64,000 bases of DNA. Origin: Methanoculleus horonobensis (lineage in GTDB: Archaea; Halobacteriota; Methanomicrobia; Methanomicrobiales; Methanoculleaceae). Where the stretch lies: the NCBI RefSeq assembly GCF_001602375.1, contig NZ_BCNY01000014.1:456194-520193 (forward strand), written 5' to 3'. This document shows positions 42,042 through 52,148 of this stretch, piece after piece (position 1 is the stretch's first letter; each line of letters begins with the position of its first letter). Made by a program: the position numbers and the translations under genes. The notes beneath the pieces were generated by a model. The model saw only the letters and a list, made by a program, of their open reading frames with translations. It had not been told where the DNA came from and did no database searches.

Positions 42042-42551
42042 TTATTCCTCCATTCCTTTAGATACTACGACTTTTGCGCATCTGATGACCTTGTCCTGCA
42101 TACAGTAACCGCGGACGGCCTCGTCGATCACGGTGCCCTCCCCGGCATCCGACGGGACGTAGGCGATCGCCTCGTGCCGTTCGGGGTCGAAGGGAAGGTT
42201 CCTGCATTCGATGGGCACGATGTCGTGCCGCTCGAGGATGGCCATGAAGAGTTTCCTGATCTGTTCCATCCCTTCCGGGAGGGCTGCGCCGCCTGCTCTC
42301 TCCGCCCGCTCGAAGTTGTCCACGACCTCGAGCAACTCCACAGCGAAATTCTCGATGGCGAACGTCGTACGGGCATCGAGTTCCCGGGCCATCCTTCTGC
42401 GATAGTTGTCGAAATCCGCCGCAAGGCGCATATAACGGCTGTTAAGGTCGTCATATGCTTTTTGCAGCTCTTCAAGCGCCGGGGATGCTGCATCCGCCTC
42501 GTTTGCGAGACTCTGTTGCTTCTCGTTTGGTTCGGATGTATCCTCCTTCAT
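42042..42551 (-). CDS. grpE: Nucleotide-exchange factor GrpE
   Basis: The 169-residue protein has an acidic N-terminus, the long helix region around [20 protein letters not shown] and DNYRRRM, and the C-terminal beta domain ([35 protein letters not shown]). GrpE releases ADP from DnaK. It heads the operon. TATA-like AATATTATATAG lies at 42613-42624 on the minus strand. The ATG at 42549-42551 is taken as start; a TTG six codons upstream is also possible. No CIRCE-type element is visible. Confidence 0.94.
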   Translation of the reverse strand: MKEDTSEPNEKQQSLANEADAASPALEELQKAYDDLNSRYMRLAADFDNYRRRMARELDARTTFAIENFAVELLEVVDNFERAERAGGAALPEGMEQIRKLFMAILERHDIVPIECRNLPFDPERHEAIAYVPSDAGEGTVIDEAVRGYCMQDKVIRCAKVVVSKGMEE

Positions 42552-42820
42552 ACGCCTAACCTGCTTCAAAATGATGTAATGGAGTTGTTCGATTATTTAT
42601 TGTAATGTGGTTCTATATAATATTAACCTCTCCCGCAGAGATCCGCCTCCGGTAGCGTGTCGGATTCCCGATTGGGCACCCATTCACCGGAATTCTCCAC
42701 CCCGGTATCCGAATCGGCGCGAGATACGGCGTTCTCCATACCGGTCCTGCCGGCATACCCCGTGAGCGGGCCTGCCGTCTCCCCGCGGGGAAAACACGGC
42801 CGGTTCTGCAGGCAGCGCCA

Positions 42821-42828
42821 GATATATC
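42821..42828 (+). promoter_or_regulatory. TATA box of purH in the grpE-purH divergent region
   Basis: GATATATC at 42821-42828 lies about 28 bases before the purH ATG at 42853, so purH probably has a leaderless transcript. The 300-base gap 42552-42852 otherwise contains the grpE TATA box (42613-42624, minus strand); the middle part (42630-42820) shows no recognisable signal. Confidence 0.55.
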
Positions 42829-42852
42829 TCTCTACCCCTCTTACGTGTATCC

Positions 42853-44337
<1,485 letters not shown>

Positions 44338-44351
44338 TCCTTTTTTTCGCC

Positions 44352-44795
44352 ATGAAGATCGAACTGCTCCGGGAAGATAAGCGGCGGTTCCTCGACCTCC
44401 TGCTCGAAGGCGACGAGCAGGAGTCCATGATCGAGACCTACCTCTATCGCGGGGATCTCTTTACCCTCTATGATGGCGGTCTCAAGAGCGTCTGCGTGGT
44501 GACGTGCGAAGGCGACGGCGTCTATGAACTGAAGAACATCGCCACGTACGAGGAGTTCCGGGGCCGGGGCTACGGCAGACGGCTGATCGAGTACCTCTTC
44601 GAGCACTACCGGGGCAGGTGCCGCGTCATGCTCGTCGGGACGGGCGACTGTCCCCGTATACTCCGATTCTACGAGCGGTGCGGGTTCACCGTCTCCCACC
44701 GCGTCGAGAACTTCTTTATCGATCACTACGACCACCCGATCTTCGACTGCGGCGAACAGCTCGTCGATATGGTCTACCTGAGAAAGGAGTTCTGA
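44352..44795 (+). CDS. GNAT-family N-acetyltransferase
   Basis: The 147-residue protein has the acetyl-CoA site in RGRGYGRRLIEYLFEHY (the Q/RxxGxG/A motif A) and motif B VGTGDCPRILRFYERCGF. The C-terminal part (VSHRVENFFIDHYDHPIFD, CGEQLVDMVYL) fits a subgroup of GNAT proteins like YjaB/Eis-related forms, with unknown acceptor. It lies 14 bases after purH, so the two are probably cotranscribed. Confidence 0.85.
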   Translation: MKIELLREDKRRFLDLLLEGDEQESMIETYLYRGDLFTLYDGGLKSVCVVTCEGDGVYELKNIATYEEFRGRGYGRRLIEYLFEHYRGRCRVMLVGTGDCPRILRFYERCGFTVSHRVENFFIDHYDHPIFDCGEQLVDMVYLRKEF

Positions 44796-44834
44796 CGGCT
44801 CCGCGGCCGCGGGGCCTCGTTTCCGCCCAAACTG

Positions 44835-44840
44835 TTATAT
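44835..44840 (+). promoter_or_regulatory. TATA box of the first DUF4013 gene
   Basis: TTATAT at 44835-44840 within ACTGTTATATCCC lies 26-32 bases before two in-frame ATGs (44866 and 44872). The spacing favours a near-leaderless start at 44866. Confidence 0.45.
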
Positions 44841-44865
44841 CCCCCGGCCCCTCTCCACGGCTGGT

Positions 44866-45564
44866 ATGCGTATGGACTACGCGAGACTCCTCTCGGGAGC
44901 GCTAGGCTACGCAAAAGACGCTCTCATCGGGGAGTGGGGGCGGTGGGTGCTCCTGGTACTCCTCTCGCTCGTCCAGACGTTCACCCTCTTTTTACTCCCG
45001 TTCTACAACGGCTACATCGTGCGGGTGCTCGCCGGCCGGACGCCCCCACCCGAAGTCGACGACTGGGGGAGGCTCTTTCTCGACGGGTGGAAGCTGAACA
45101 TCATCAACCTTATCTACCTGATCCCGGTCATCGTGGTCCTGGCCGTCTTCGGCGGGATTGCGGTCATCTCCGCCATAGCGGCACGGGGGCTCGACAACCC
45201 GGACGTGTGGGCCTCGGCCGTCGCCGCCGCCGTCACCGGGATCGCGATTGCGGCTCTCGTCCGGGCCGTCATATCGTTTATCTCCCTGATCGCCGTCGTG
45301 CGGTTCGCCCACACCGGAAGCCTCCTCCAGGCGTTCAACATCGTGGCGATCGCTTCACACATCGGGCGGATCGGGTGGGGCGCCTGGATCGCCGCGGTCG
45401 TCGTCATCCTCCTCATCGGTCTCGCGTATACGGCTGCGACCGCCCTCATCGCCTCGCTGCCCGTCCTCGGGTGGATCGTCAACCTCTTTTTAGGGGTCGT
45501 CTACAGCATCTTCCGCGCCCGCTACCTTGCCGCGGCCTACGAGACCGCCCCGGCGCCGGCGTGA
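44866..45564 (+). CDS. DUF4013 membrane protein, paralogue 1 of 4
   Basis: The 232-residue protein has about five or six hydrophobic helices, including WVLLVLLSLVQTFTLFLLPF and LVRAVISFISLIAVVRFAHT. The DUF4013 features are GYAKDAL near the start, GYIVRVLAG about 50 residues in, RFAHTGSLLQAFN and the ending ARYLAAAYETAPAPA. The role is unknown; it may be a channel or a membrane-organising protein. The start at 44866 is chosen from the TATA spacing; the ATG at 44872 (MDYARLL) fits the paralogues better. Confidence 0.8.
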   Translation: MRMDYARLLSGALGYAKDALIGEWGRWVLLVLLSLVQTFTLFLLPFYNGYIVRVLAGRTPPPEVDDWGRLFLDGWKLNIINLIYLIPVIVVLAVFGGIAVISAIAARGLDNPDVWASAVAAAVTGIAIAALVRAVISFISLIAVVRFAHTGSLLQAFNIVAIASHIGRIGWGAWIAAVVVILLIGLAYTAATALIASLPVLGWIVNLFLGVVYSIFRARYLAAAYETAPAPA

Positions 45565-45650
45565 GGAAACTGCCCGGTGCCTGCCGGTACCGCGCTGCCC
45601 CGGATCTGGAAAACGTTCTAAGTCTGAATTGCCTGATTCGTATCGAAATG

Positions 45651-45709
45651 ATCGCTCAATTTCAGCAAAAAAAGGCTGTAAATTGAGCGATTATAGCAAC
45701 GCTTTTATA
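45651..45709 (+). promoter_or_regulatory. Long dyad and TATA box before DUF4013 paralogue 2
   Basis: ATCGCTCAATTT (45651-45662) and AAATTGAGCGAT (45680-45691) are perfect 12-base inverted copies. With the inner CAGC/GCTG they would form a stem of about 16 pairs with one bulge and an A-rich loop. The TATA box CTTTTATA (45702-45709) follows after ten bases. It may be an operator or a terminator for paralogue 1. Confidence 0.55.
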
Positions 45710-45746
45710 CCATTTTATCTCACAGTAAATCGTGGGTGATACACCT

Positions 45747-46397
45747 ATGGATTACGGAAACATGCTGAGCGATTCGTTCAGCTACGCAAAAGACGCTGTA
45801 TGGGGCAAGTGGGTCCAGTGGATCCTGCTCGCCATCAGCACGATCATATTCCCGCTCATTATGGGGTATATGGTCCGCATTTACAGCGGTGTGAAGCCGG
45901 CTCCCGAAGCAGGGAACTGGGTAGGAATGTTCATCGACGGCCTGAAGCTTCTCATCGTCGGCATCATCTACTCCATTCCGCTCTTCATCATCATGGCTAT
46001 CTTCATGATACCGGCGCTCATGGCAGCCAACGGCGGAGACCCCATGCTCGCCCTCGGGTCGATGGGTATCGGCCTCCTGCTCGTGATCATCGTCGGCATC
46101 ATCATCTCGCTGATCTCGGCGATCGGTATCATCAGGTTCGCCAAGACGGGCAGCATGGGCCAGGCGTTTGCCTTCGGCGCCATCCTTGAGCACATCGGCA
46201 AGATCGGCTGGGGCAGCTACATCATCGCCATCATCGTCCTCATGGTTGCCGGGGTTGTCTTCGGCTTCATCGCCGGCATCCTGGGCATGATCCCGGTCCT
46301 CGGCTGGCTGATCATGCTCTTCCTGTACCCCGTCTGGTACATCTTTGCGGCACGGTACATGACGCTGATCTACGAGAGCGCTCAGGCACCGGCCTAA
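45747..46397 (+). CDS. DUF4013 membrane protein, paralogue 2 of 4
   Basis: The 216-residue protein, shorter than paralogue 1, has the same framework: MDYGNMLSDSFSYAKDAVWG, GYMVRIYSG, IIRFAKTGSMGQAF, HIGKIGWGSYIIAIIVLM and the ending ARYMTLIYESAQAPA. About five membrane helices are visible. A canonical GGTGAT ribosome site (45735-45740) sits six bases before the ATG at 45747, so this start is preferred to a GTG five codons earlier. It has its own TATA box, so the paralogues are separate transcription units. Confidence 0.85.
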   Translation: MDYGNMLSDSFSYAKDAVWGKWVQWILLAISTIIFPLIMGYMVRIYSGVKPAPEAGNWVGMFIDGLKLLIVGIIYSIPLFIIMAIFMIPALMAANGGDPMLALGSMGIGLLLVIIVGIIISLISAIGIIRFAKTGSMGQAFAFGAILEHIGKIGWGSYIIAIIVLMVAGVVFGFIAGILGMIPVLGWLIMLFLYPVWYIFAARYMTLIYESAQAPA

Positions 46398-46610
46398 CCC
46401 CTACTTTCTTTTCGTAAAAATGCCGCCGGAGAGACTCCGACCTTCCCGGGCGCGGCATACGGCGTGGCTGTTTTTGAGATCCTGCTTTATATACACTGTG
46501 CCGCTCCGGTCCCGGTCGAACCGATCTGTGCCGGGTTTAGACGATTTTTCCTGGTCAAATTATCCCTTTTCGGGAATGGGGTATAGTAAAGTTTGCATTT
46601 AGACCAATAC

Positions 46611-46653
46611 TTTTATATAAGAAATTCTCAAATTTAACAAAGGTGGTACATCT
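46611..46653 (+). promoter_or_regulatory. TATA box and ribosome site of DUF4013 paralogue 3
   Basis: CTTTTATATAAG (46609-46620) is a strong TATA element about 40 bases before the ATG at 46654. GGTGG at 46642-46646 is the ribosome site. In the same 256-base gap another strong element, CTTTATATA, lies near 46484 with no gene directly downstream. Confidence 0.55.
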
Positions 46654-47337
46654 ATGGACTACGGTAGTGTGATCTCCAACTCGTTTGAGTATACCAAAGA
46701 GGCCCTGGTCGGCAAGTGGATGCAATGGGTCATCCTGGCCGTCATGGCGCTCGTGCAGACATTCACGGTCTCCCTGATCCCGCTGCTCTCCGGCTACGTC
46801 GTGCGGGTGCTCGCCGGCAACACGCCGGCCCCCGAGATCGATGGGTGGGGCAAGCTCTTTGTTGACGGATGGAAGATGAACATCATCGCGCTGGTCTACA
46901 TGATCCCGGCAATCCTGGTCTTCCTCGTTCTCGGCGGCCTCAGCGTCATTGCAGGCATGGCAACGACCGACCCGACTGCGGCCGGCGCTGCGATCCTCGG
47001 TGCAATGGCAGGAGCGTTCCTCGCCTTCCTCGTCGCGATCGTCATGGCGTTCATCGCCCTGTTCGCCGTTCTGCGGTTCGCTCACACCGACAGCGTCGGT
47101 GAGGCGTTCAACTTCAAGGCAATCTTTGCGCAGATCGGTGCGCTCGGGTGGGGAACCTGGATCATTGCGGTCATCGTCCTGCTCATCGTCGCGGTGGTCT
47201 ACGGTTTCGTGGTCGGCATTCTCGGTGCGATACCCTTCCTCGGATGGCTCATTGCACTCTTCCTCAACGCGGCGTTCGCCATCTTCTACGCCCGTTACCT
47301 CGCGCAGGTCTACGAGGAAGCCCCGGCCTCCGCGTAA
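46654..47337 (+). CDS. DUF4013 membrane protein, paralogue 3 of 4
   Basis: The 227-residue protein is closest to paralogue 1: KWMQWVILAVMALVQTFTVS compares with RWVLLVLLSLVQTFTLF, and GYVVRVLAGNTPAPEIDGWG with GYIVRVLAGRTPPPEVDDWG. A central Ala-rich segment (MATTDPTAAGAAILGAMAGA) is followed by AVLRFAHTDSVGEAFN and the usual end ARYLAQVYEEAPASA. The start ATG directly follows a GGTGG ribosome site by seven bases. The role is unknown. Confidence 0.85.
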   Translation: MDYGSVISNSFEYTKEALVGKWMQWVILAVMALVQTFTVSLIPLLSGYVVRVLAGNTPAPEIDGWGKLFVDGWKMNIIALVYMIPAILVFLVLGGLSVIAGMATTDPTAAGAAILGAMAGAFLAFLVAIVMAFIALFAVLRFAHTDSVGEAFNFKAIFAQIGALGWGTWIIAVIVLLIVAVVYGFVVGILGAIPFLGWLIALFLNAAFAIFYARYLAQVYEEAPASA

Positions 47338-47508
47338 TCACAGAAACAACCTCTCCTTTTTCTCCAGTTCCGCAACCTTTGGCCTCCTTCACGGTATCGC
47401 CTTTCCCCCACCGGTAGAATCTCCGGAGGAGACCGTCTGCTCCCCGAACAAAAACAGCGTGTTTATCCCTATCCCGGGCAATCCCTATCTGAATATCCGG
47501 TGATACAC

Positions 47509-48186
47509 ATGGGTCTCGTTCAATTACTCAGCGAGTCCTTCGGTTACGCGAAGGACGCCATCTGGGGCAGGTGGATCCGCTGGCTCCTCCTGCTCGTCAG
47601 CACGATCATATTCCCGTTCATGTACGGCTACACGGTGCGGGTCATGAGCGGCACGAAGCCCGCCCCGGAACTCGAAGGCTGGATTGGGCTTTTCATTGAC
47701 GGTATCAAACTGATCGTCATCACGATCGTCTACTCGATCCCGCTCATGGTTCTCACGGTCCTTCCCTTCCTGATGTACTTCATCCCGGTCTCGGCAACGG
47801 TAACCCCGGCAGGATCAGGCCCCGAACCGCTCATCAGTCCGGACCTGGCCATCTTCGTAGCCCTCGCCATCTTCGTCATCTTCATCCTTGCTGCCATCAT
47901 CATCGGGATCCTCTCGACGTTTGCAGCGGTCAGGTTCGCCCGGACGGGGAAGATGCGCGAGGCCTTCAGGGTCGGCACCCTCGTCCGCCACGTTGGGAAG
48001 ATCGGGTGGATCCGCTGCTTCGTCGCCCTCCTCGTCATGGGCATCGTGGTCGCGATCGCACAGTTCGTTCTCATGCTCATCCCGGTCCTCGGTCTTATCC
48101 TCCTGCTCCTGCTCACGCCGGGGTTCATCATCTTCTCCGCCCGCTACGTCGCCCTCCTCTACGAGAGCGCCCCGGCGTCGGCGTAA
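47509..48186 (+). CDS. DUF4013 membrane protein, paralogue 4 of 4
   Basis: The 225-residue protein is closest to paralogue 2 at its start (SESFGYAKDAIWGRWIRWLL with LLVSTIIFPFMYGYTVRVMSG). It has a Pro/Gly-rich loop PVSATVTPAGSGPEP that the others lack, then AVRFARTGKMREAFRVG and the end [22 protein letters not shown] ribosome site at 47499-47504 supports the ATG at 47509 over a GTG at 47500. Unlike paralogues 2 and 3, its TATA element (GTGTTTATCCC near 47458) is weak. Confidence 0.85.
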   Translation: MGLVQLLSESFGYAKDAIWGRWIRWLLLLVSTIIFPFMYGYTVRVMSGTKPAPELEGWIGLFIDGIKLIVITIVYSIPLMVLTVLPFLMYFIPVSATVTPAGSGPEPLISPDLAIFVALAIFVIFILAAIIIGILSTFAAVRFARTGKMREAFRVGTLVRHVGKIGWIRCFVALLVMGIVVAIAQFVLMLIPVLGLILLLLLTPGFIIFSARYVALLYESAPASA

Positions 48187-48281
48187 AATCCCCCTTCTTT
48201 TTTATCCCGCACCAGAATTCCCGAATGCCCAACATTTAAGTAGCGCTGCCGCCAATTTCTTGACGGTGAATTGCACTATGT

Positions 48282-49793
48282 GTGATTGTTTTATTTGTTG
48301 AACCGATTCGCTTTTTTGACACAACTCTACGGGACGGCGAACAGACACCGGGTGTCTCGCTCACGCCGGCCGAGAAACTTGAGATTGCAACGCACCTCGC
48401 CGACGTCGGCGTCCACGTGATAGAAGCAGGCTCAGCCGCCGCATCCGCCGGAGAGCGCGAGTCGATCCGCGTCATCGCCGCCGCCGGGCTTGCCGCCGAG
48501 TGCTGTACCTACGTCCGGGCACTCCCCGGGGATATCGACCTCGCCGCCGACGCCGGTGCCGACTCCGTCCACCTCGTCGTCCCGGTGAGCGATCTCCATA
48601 TCGCGAAGAAACTCCGTAAGACACGCGAGCAGGTCTCTCAAATGGCCTGGAGCGCCGTCGAGTACGCGAAAGAGCGCGGTCTGATTGTGGAGTTATCGGG
48701 AGAAGACGCCTCCCGCGCCGACCAGGAGTTCCTCGCGGAGGTCTTCCGGGAAGGGGTCGAGCGGGGAGCCGACCGGCTCTGCTTCTGCGACACCGTTGGG
48801 CTCCTCACGCCCGAGCGGGCGGCTGCGATCATACCGCCGCTCCTCTTCGCCCCGCTCTCCATCCACTGCCACGACGACCTCGGGTTCGGGCTCGCGACCA
48901 CCGTCGCCGCCCTCCGGGCGGGGGCAACCTGTGCTCACGTCACCGTCAACGGCCTCGGGGAGCGGGCGGGAAACACCTCCCTCGAAGAACTGGTGATGGC
49001 GCTCGAGGTGCTCTACGGGGCGAAGACCGGGATCAAGACCGAGGAACTCTACCCGCTCTCGACCCATGTCGCCCGGCTGACCGGGGTTCCGCTCGCGACC
49101 AACAAGCCGATCGTCGGCGAGATGGCTTTCACCCACGAGAGCGGGATCCACGCCCACGGGGTGATGCGGGACGCGAGCACCTACGAGCCGCTCCGGCCGG
49201 AGCGGGTGGGCCGCAAGCGCCGCATCGTCCTCGGGAAGCACTCCGGGTCGGCGGCGGTCGAGGCCGCGCTCCACGATATGGGCTACGCCCCGAGCGCTGC
49301 ACAGCTCAAGGAGATCGTCGACCGGATCAAACGCCTCGGGGACGCCGGGATGCGGATAACCGATGCCGATATCATGGCGATCACCGATACCGTCATGGAG
49401 ATCGAGTTTACTCCCTGCATCGAACTTTGCCAGTTCACCATCGTCTCGGGGAGCAACGCGATGCCGACCGCCTCGGTGACGATGCTCGTTCACGGTGAGG
49501 AGATCACCGGCGCCGCAGTCGGGACCGGCCCCGTAGACGCGGCGATCCGCGCGCTCCAGCGGTCGGTCGCCGACGTCGGGAGCGTAAGGCTCGACGAATA
49601 CAGCGTCGATGCCATAACCGGCGGCACGGACGCCCTCGTCGACGTCTCGGTAAAACTCAGCAAGGACGGAAAGACCGTGACCTCGCGGGGTGCCAGGACC
49701 GACATCATCATGGCAAGCGTCGAAGCAGTTATCGCCGGGATGAACAGATTACTCAGGGAAGAGCATGAAGACCGGAGCCAGGACTCTGATTGA
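48282..49793 (+). CDS. cimA: (R)-citramalate synthase (2-isopropylmalate synthase family)
   Basis: The 503-residue protein makes citramalate from pyruvate and acetyl-CoA at the start of isoleucine synthesis. The DRE-TIM start [19 protein letters not shown] is followed by [20 protein letters not shown], which recalls methanogen CimA rather than Leu[14 protein letters not shown] and [11 protein letters not shown] hold the metal-binding histidines. The C-terminal regulatory domain (about 390-490) has [14 protein letters not shown]. It overlaps ilvB by 29 bases, which supports isoleucine/valine work. A LeuA function cannot be excluded. GTG start. Confidence 0.75.
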   Translation: MIVLFVEPIRFFDTTLRDGEQTPGVSLTPAEKLEIATHLADVGVHVIEAGSAAASAGERESIRVIAAAGLAAECCTYVRALPGDIDLAADAGADSVHLVVPVSDLHIAKKLRKTREQVSQMAWSAVEYAKERGLIVELSGEDASRADQEFLAEVFREGVERGADRLCFCDTVGLLTPERAAAIIPPLLFAPLSIHCHDDLGFGLATTVAALRAGATCAHVTVNGLGERAGNTSLEELVMALEVLYGAKTGIKTEELYPLSTHVARLTGVPLATNKPIVGEMAFTHESGIHAHGVMRDASTYEPLRPERVGRKRRIVLGKHSGSAAVEAALHDMGYAPSAAQLKEIVDRIKRLGDAGMRITDADIMAITDTVMEIEFTPCIELCQFTIVSGSNAMPTASVTMLVHGEEITGAAVGTGPVDAAIRALQRSVADVGSVRLDEYSVDAITGGTDALVDVSVKLSKDGKTVTSRGARTDIIMASVEAVIAGMNRLLREEHEDRSQDSD

Positions 49794-51441
49794 AGCGCTG
49801 CAGCGAGAAGGGGTGGATACCATATTTGGCTACCCCGGCGGCGTGGTGTTGCCGATCTACGATGAACTCTACGATTCGTCGATCCGGCACATACTGGTAA
49901 GGCATGAGCAGGCAGCGGCGCACGCAGCCGACGGCTACGCGCGTGCGAGCGGCCGCGTAGGCGTATGCCTTGCCACCTCCGGCCCCGGTGCATGCAACCT
50001 GGTCACCGGGATCGCGACGGCATATATGGATTCCATTCCGATCGTGGCGCTCACCGGCCAGGTGCCGACCGCCCTCCTCGGGAACGACGCGTTCCAGGAG
50101 TCGGACATCACCGGGATCACGATGCCGGTCACGAAGCACAACTACCTGGTGAAGGATGCCGGCGACCTCGACCGCGTGGTGCAGGAGGCGTTCTACGTCG
50201 CCAGGACCGGCCGGCCCGGTCCGGTGCTGGTCGATATCCCCAAAGACGTCAGCACAGGCCAGGTGTTGGAGGGAAAGCCCGTCCCCGAAACAGTCTCCCT
50301 CCGGGGCTACCAGCCCACCTACCAGGGGCACGTCCGCCAGATCGAGAAGGCGCTCGACCTGATAGCGACAGCTGAGCGGCCGCTCGTCTACGCCGGCGGC
50401 GGGGTGGTTCTCTCCGGAGCGTCGGCCGAACTCCTGGAGTTCGTGGAGGCGGCCGCCATCCCGGTGACGACGACCCTGATGGGGCTCGGCGCCGTCCCCG
50501 GCGACCACCCGCTCTGTCTCGGGATGCTCGGGATGCACGGCACCCAGTCCGCGAACTACGCGGTGACGGAGTGCGATCTCCTGGTAGCCGTCGGCGTCCG
50601 GTTCGACGACCGCGTCACCGGTAAGATCGAGACGTTCGCGCCGAACGCCACAGTCATCCACATCGATATCGACCCGGCGGAGATCGGGAAGAACAAGAAA
50701 GTCGACGTCCCGATCGTGGGCGACGTGAAGGCCGTTCTCCAGGCGTTTTTATCCCGGATGCAGAAGCGCGGCGATACGGCGAACTGGGTTGCCCGGATCG
50801 GCGCCTGGAAGGCGCAGTATCCGCTCGGTTACCGCGACGACGACCATCTCCGCCCGCAGTACGTCGTGGAGCAGCTCTCCGATCTCCTGAAAGGCGAGGG
50901 GATCGTCGTGAGCGAGGTCGGGCAGAACCAGATGTGGACCGCGCTCTACTACTGCTTCAAGAAGCCGCGGACCTGGATCACCTCGGGCGGTCTCGGGACG
51001 ATGGGCTACGGGTTCCCGGCGGCCATCGGCGCACACTACGCCCGGCCGGATATGCCGGTCGTCGACATCGCCGGCGACGGGAGTTTCCAGATGAACATCC
51101 AGGAACTCGGGACGGTGGCGCAGTACAAGATCCCCGTCAAGGTCGTGATCTTGAACAACATGTACCTCGGGATGGTGCGGCAGTGGCAGGAACTCTTCTA
51201 CGACCGCCGCTACTCCTACACCGAACTCCCGCCGGTGGACTTCGTCAAGATCGCGAACGCCTACGGGGTCGAGGGGCTCCAGGTCGACGAGAAGGCCGGA
51301 GTGCGTGAGGCGCTCGAGACCGCTCTCGCCACCGATGGGCCGTTCGTCCTGGACTTCCGGGTCGAGCGGGAGGAGAACGTCTTTCCCATGGTTCCCGCGG
51401 GTGCTGCGATCAACGAGATGATCGGGGTGCGTCAGCAATGA
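49765..51441 (+). CDS. ilvB: Acetolactate synthase, catalytic large subunit
   Basis: The 558-residue thiamine-diphosphate enzyme makes acetolactate or acetohydroxybutyrate for valine, leucine and isoleucine. The catalytic Glu lies in [21 protein letters not shown] binding is shown by [20 protein letters not shown] and ends [18 protein letters not shown]-type binding by [15 protein letters not shown]. The ATG at 49765 lies within the cimA 3' end; ilvN follows with a four-base overlap. Confidence 0.96.
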   Translation: MKTGARTLIEALQREGVDTIFGYPGGVVLPIYDELYDSSIRHILVRHEQAAAHAADGYARASGRVGVCLATSGPGACNLVTGIATAYMDSIPIVALTGQVPTALLGNDAFQESDITGITMPVTKHNYLVKDAGDLDRVVQEAFYVARTGRPGPVLVDIPKDVSTGQVLEGKPVPETVSLRGYQPTYQGHVRQIEKALDLIATAERPLVYAGGGVVLSGASAELLEFVEAAAIPVTTTLMGLGAVPGDHPLCLGMLGMHGTQSANYAVTECDLLVAVGVRFDDRVTGKIETFAPNATVIHIDIDPAEIGKNKKVDVPIVGDVKAVLQAFLSRMQKRGDTANWVARIGAWKAQYPLGYRDDDHLRPQYVVEQLSDLLKGEGIVVSEVGQNQMWTALYYCFKKPRTWITSGGLGTMGYGFPAAIGAHYARPDMPVVDIAGDGSFQMNIQELGTVAQYKIPVKVVILNNMYLGMVRQWQELFYDRRYSYTELPPVDFVKIANAYGVEGLQVDEKAGVREALETALATDGPFVLDFRVEREENVFPMVPAGAAINEMIGVRQQ

Positions 51442-51941
51442 AACCGCATACCCTGAGCGTCCTCGTGGAGAACCGGGCAGGTGTCCTGAGCCGGGTCGCC
51501 GCGATGTTCTCGCGCCGGGGGTTCAACATCGAGAGCCTGGCCGTCGGGACCTGCGAGGAGCCGAACATGAGCCGGATCACGATCGTGGTGAACGGCGACG
51601 ACGGGATCGTCGAGCAGATGATGAAGCAGACCAACAAGCTCATCGACGTCATCAAGGTCTCGGACCTGACGAAACGGGAGAGCGTGGAGCGGGAACTCGC
51701 CCTCATCAAGGTTGCCGCCGAGACCGGGCCGTCCCGCGCCGAGATCCTCCAGATAGCGGATATCTTCCGCGCCCAGGTCGTGGACGTCGGGTCGAAGACG
51801 CTGGTTCTCCAGGTGACCGGGGATACGGAGAAGATCGATGCGCTGGAGAAACTCCTGCGCCAGTACGGCATCAAGGAACTCGTCCGCACGGGGAAGATTG
51901 CGCTCCTTCGGGGCGCAAAGACCGTAAAGAGTTCCAAATAA
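51438..51941 (+). CDS. ilvN: Acetolactate synthase, regulatory small subunit
   Basis: The 167-residue protein begins with the ACT domain [34 protein letters not shown], the usual valine-binding module. The second half (about 80-160) is the ALS_ss C-terminal domain, [20 protein letters not shown]. It overlaps the ilvB stop by four bases (ATGA), so the subunits are co-translated. The valine-feedback role is inferred from the family. Confidence 0.95.
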   Translation: MKPHTLSVLVENRAGVLSRVAAMFSRRGFNIESLAVGTCEEPNMSRITIVVNGDDGIVEQMMKQTNKLIDVIKVSDLTKRESVERELALIKVAAETGPSRAEILQIADIFRAQVVDVGSKTLVLQVTGDTEKIDALEKLLRQYGIKELVRTGKIALLRGAKTVKSSK

Positions 51942-52007
51942 CATTCTTTTCGGTGTGATACCTTCATCGCTCCATCGGGGGAAGGTCACTCCCTCCCCTG
52001 CGATTGT

Positions 52008-52036
52008 GTTATATGTTAGCATGTCACACACTAACA
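52008..52036 (+). promoter_or_regulatory. Promoter with dyad before the symporter pair
   Basis: GTTATATG (52008-52015) is a TATA element about 28 bases before the ATG of the 35-residue gene at 52041, giving a probable leaderless transcript. TGTTAG (52014-52019) and CTAACA (52031-52036) are inverted copies between TATA box and start, where a repressor could act. Confidence 0.5.
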
Positions 52037-52040
52037 CAGC

Positions 52041-52148
52041 ATGTTCTTCGGGCTACCTCTCCATACGGGAATCATCGTGGGCGGCGCCGTCGCCCTGGTC
52101 ATCGTACTGCTTGCTCTCTGGGGTCTCGGGTTCAGGGAGGCCGTTTGA
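52041..52148 (+). CDS. Small symporter accessory membrane protein (35 residues)
   Basis: The short frame encodes MFFGLPLHTGIIVGGAVALV and a hydrophobic continuation ending GLGFREAV, a single membrane helix. Its stop is directly followed by the ATG of the sodium:solute symporter (TGAATG). Small one-helix proteins in this place are known as symporter small accessory proteins in archaea and bacteria. The tight coupling and the promoter ahead of it support a real gene. It probably assembles with the symporter. Confidence 0.8.
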   Translation: MFFGLPLHTGIIVGGAVALVIVLLALWGLGFREAV

